Origin: Clostridium sp. CAG:138
GTDB lineage: Bacteria > Bacillota > Clostridia > Christensenellales > CAG-138
Reading direction: 5' to 3'
DNA length: 24,374 nucleotides
NCBI GenBank assembly: GCA_000435055.1
Contig: FR879688.1
Coordinates: 21,777-46,150 of the forward strand
The position numbers and the translations under genes were made by a program. This document shows positions 22,570 through 24,374 of the stretch, one piece after another (the first letter of the stretch is position 1; the number at the start of each line of letters is the position of its first letter). The notes below the pieces were generated by a model. The model saw nothing but the letters and a program-made list of their open reading frames with translations. It did not search any database and was not told the DNA's origin.

Positions 22570-23967
22570 ATGCACTCTATTGAAACAATCAATCGTATTA
22601 TAGCTTTGCTTTTCGCGATTTGCTATTTTTATCAATATATTTATGTTTTAGTCCCTTATTTTAAAAAATATCGCATTGTTCCGAAAAACAGCGGGAATGC
22701 GGGTAAAGCAACGATTGCCGATGCGGATTTGAATCGGAAGCAAAACCGTTTTGCTGCCGTTATTTGTGCGCGCAACGAAGAAAAAACGCTTGGGAACTGC
22801 ATCAGGACTTTGCTTGCGCAGGATTACCCGGGCGGAATTCGCGTTTTTGTTGCGGCGGATAACTGCACGGACAAAACCGCCGAAATTGCACGACGTGCGG
22901 GAGCAATCGTTTACGAACGAAACGATTTGACAAAAATCGGCAAAGGATACGCACTTAATTTCATATTTAAGCACATTGAAAAGGATTATCCGAATGCCTT
23001 TGATGCCTTTTTCATCTTCGATGCCGATAATCTTGTGGATGAGCATTACACAGCGGAGATGAACAAAATGCTCAATGCGGGTTACGATATTGCAACGTGT
23101 TTTCGTAATTCGAAAAACTACGATGACAGCTGGATTTCGGCGGGAAGCGGACTCTGGTATGTGCGCGAGAGCCGCTACCTTAACGAATCGCGTTATCTTC
23201 TCGGTTCCGGCTGCGCTGTTTCGGGAACGGGCTTCATGGTGAGCAGCGAATATCTCAAAAAAATCGGCGGCTGGAATTATTTTCTTTTGATTGAAGACAT
23301 TGAATTTACCGTTTGCTGCGCCGTAGCGGGTGAGCATATCGGCTATTGCAAAAATGCAGTTATTTATGACGAACAGCCCGCAACCATGAAAGCATCATGG
23401 AAGCAGCGGCTGCGTTGGTCAAAAGGCTACCTTCAGCTGATACAGGCTCACGGGGGGGATTTGTTCAAAGGCATATTCCGCGGGATTTTTAAAAAAGGCG
23501 ATTTTACATGTTTCGATATCGGAATGAACATTTTTCCGGCATATCTGCTCGGAATTGTTGCCCAAATTGTAAATATTGTCGGCATTATTGTTTCCGTTTG
23601 CATCGGCAGCGGGATAACAACGGTTCTGCTTTCAATCTTGCAGATTCTCTTCAACAGCTATATAATTGCATTTGTTGTCGGACTTATTGCAACGATCGAC
23701 ATGTGGAAGATTATTCCGGCTAAAACTGCTAAGAAAATAATTTACATATTCACATTTCCGATTTACATGATGACCTATCTTCCCATTTCCGTTGCTGCGA
23801 TATTCAGCAAGGCAAGCTGGGTTCCGACGGTTCATGAATGCACGCGCAGCCTTGATGATCTGCGCGGCAAGTCGGAGAAGTCGGAAACGGAAACTCTCGA
23901 AAAGCGTGAACGTACGCACACGCTGAAAAAAGCGGTTAACGGCAATGAGGCCGGAATTGAAGATTGA
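22570..23967 (+). CDS. Family-2 glycosyltransferase, processive membrane type
   Basis: A 465-residue membrane glycosyltransferase. One N-terminal membrane segment (about 8-30) precedes a cytoplasmic GT-A domain with VICARNEEKTL at 64-74, Asp97 in AADNCTD, the DAD metal motif at 151-153, the base in IEDIEF at 241-246 and QRLRW at 279-283. This is the D-DxD-ED-QxxRW set of cellulose- and hyaluronan-synthase-like enzymes. About three or four membrane segments follow (about 318-415), then a charged cytoplasmic tail with SEKSETETLEKRERT. It probably builds a surface polysaccharide or glycolipid; the sugar cannot be told from sequence. ATG 22570 has AGAGGTGG 4-5 nt upstream. No PilZ domain is visible. 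It is monocistronic here, with a hairpin 15 nt after the stop. Confidence 0.88.
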   Translation: MHSIETINRIIALLFAICYFYQYIYVLVPYFKKYRIVPKNSGNAGKATIADADLNRKQNRFAAVICARNEEKTLGNCIRTLLAQDYPGGIRVFVAADNCTDKTAEIARRAGAIVYERNDLTKIGKGYALNFIFKHIEKDYPNAFDAFFIFDADNLVDEHYTAEMNKMLNAGYDIATCFRNSKNYDDSWISAGSGLWYVRESRYLNESRYLLGSGCAVSGTGFMVSSEYLKKIGGWNYFLLIEDIEFTVCCAVAGEHIGYCKNAVIYDEQPATMKASWKQRLRWSKGYLQLIQAHGGDLFKGIFRGIFKKGDFTCFDIGMNIFPAYLLGIVAQIVNIVGIIVSVCIGSGITTVLLSILQILFNSYIIAFVVGLIATIDMWKIIPAKTAKKIIYIFTFPIYMMTYLPISVAAIFSKASWVPTVHECTRSLDDLRGKSEKSETETLEKRERTHTLKKAVNGNEAGIED

Positions 23968-23982
23968 GCAAATGCACCGGTG

Positions 23983-24011
23983 AATCAGTTTGCTTAATGC
24001 AGGCTGATTTT
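23983..24011 (+). terminator. Candidate terminator after the glycosyltransferase
   Basis: Arms AATCAGTTTGC and GCAGGCTGATT (11 pairs including two G-U) with loop TTAAT are followed by a short T-run. They begin 15 nt after the stop. The T-run is short, so strength is uncertain. Confidence 0.5.
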
Positions 24012-24098
24012 CTGCGGTGATTGCCGCTGCTCGGAGAGATAAACGGCGCATGAAGGTGAGCTTTTAATCAAAATACGCAGTTCATATGCAGTTTGCGG

Positions 24099-24120
24099 GC
24101 ACCGCTTTTTTGAGTGGTGC
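24099..24120 (+). terminator. Second hairpin downstream of the glycosyltransferase
   Basis: GCACCGCT and AGTGGTGC (8 pairs, one G-U) with a T-rich loop are followed by TTGTTCGTTTGTTTA. It may be a backup terminator. I see no gene in 23968-24335. Confidence 0.4.
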
Positions 24121-24241
24121 TTGTTCGTTTGTTTACGGGAATAATGCCGTGAGTTTTAATGAGAACAGCCGTTGCAGAGAGAACGATAACCGGATTCAAT
24201 AACGATTCGGTGTCAATAAGGATTTTTTGAAATCATATAAA

Positions 24242-24275
24242 CAGGTGCCGCAGCCCGTTCGGACTGCGGCACCTG
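24242..24275. terminator. Strong inverted repeat between convergent genes
   Basis: Perfect 12-bp arms CAGGTGCCGCAG and CTGCGGCACCTG with a 10-nt loop. The flanks are only moderately T-rich in either direction. It probably terminates the minus-strand gene that ends at 24336. Confidence 0.6.
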
Positions 24276-24335
24276 CCTTTAAGTTTTGTCATGCTGCACA
24301 GGCGCTTGCTTATGCATCATGACTGTTTAGCTTTT

Positions 24336-24374
24336 TCAGCCGTTCATTGCCATGTGCATGATAGCAAGAGCGTC
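24336..24374 (-). CDS. Possible C-terminal end of a minus-strand gene (truncated by window)
   Basis: Reading the minus strand from the right edge gives DALAIMHMAMNG followed by TGA at 24338-24336. A strong inverted repeat lies about 60 nt past this stop, as expected for a gene ending here. Only 12 residues are visible, so the frame could be chance and no function can be given. Confidence 0.35.
   Translation of the reverse strand, partial: DALAIMHMAMNG

Overview
The window looks like chromosomal housekeeping DNA from a member of the Clostridia (Bacillota), at roughly 50% G+C, with Shine-Dalgarno-led genes and some TTG and GTG starts. The assignment is inferred from gene content and order. The series rsmD - coaD - coiled-coil protein - ylbJ - ylbM(tmcAL) - ackA - DUF177 - rpmF, together with the block plsX - acpP - rnc - smc - ftsY, is a typical Bacillota core neighbourhood. 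I see no phage, insertion sequence, CRISPR, tRNA or rRNA.

Layout. (1) 1-6833, plus strand: the 3' end of an unidentified gene; a serine-recombinase-like protein that has lost every catalytic residue I can align; then recX, birA, nnr (NAD(P)HX repair), an amidohydrolase and 5-formyl-THF cyclo-ligase, tightly spaced. (2) 6834-9385, plus: rsmD overlapping coaD by 4 nt, a decayed partial gene copy, and the intact parent gene encoding a hendecad-repeat coiled-coil protein, closed by a terminator. (3) 9386-11740, minus: ylbM (tmcAL) then ylbJ, with a terminator-like hairpin sitting on the ylbJ start codon. (4) 11741-14004, plus: ackA, DUF177 and rpmF, starting from a promoter whose -10 overlaps the divergent ylbM promoter. 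(5) 14038-21615, minus: plsX, acpP, rnc, smc, ftsY, inverted relative to rpmF compared with the usual arrangement. ftsY carries a 24-bp minisatellite encoding an Ala/Arg/Glu/Lys helix. (6) 21692-24374: a small P-loop protein (minus) divergent from a processive family-2 glycosyltransferase (plus). Their shared intergenic region has two good promoters, a symmetric cluster of four TTTGAC/GTCAAA half-sites midway between them, and a leader of about 286 nt with five inverted repeats. At the right edge a minus-strand gene appears to end.

Together the genes cover lipid precursor synthesis (plsX, acpP, birA), acetate energy metabolism (ackA), CoA synthesis (coaD), cofactor repair (nnr, cyclo-ligase), RNA and translation (rsmD, tmcAL, rnc, rpmF), membrane targeting (ftsY) and chromosome organisation (smc, recX). 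The least explained items are the catalytically dead recombinase, the hendecad protein with its decayed duplicate, and the structured leader plus operator-like cluster upstream of the glycosyltransferase. No computation was run: homology statements come from reading motifs, and RNA structures come from finding complementary arms by eye.
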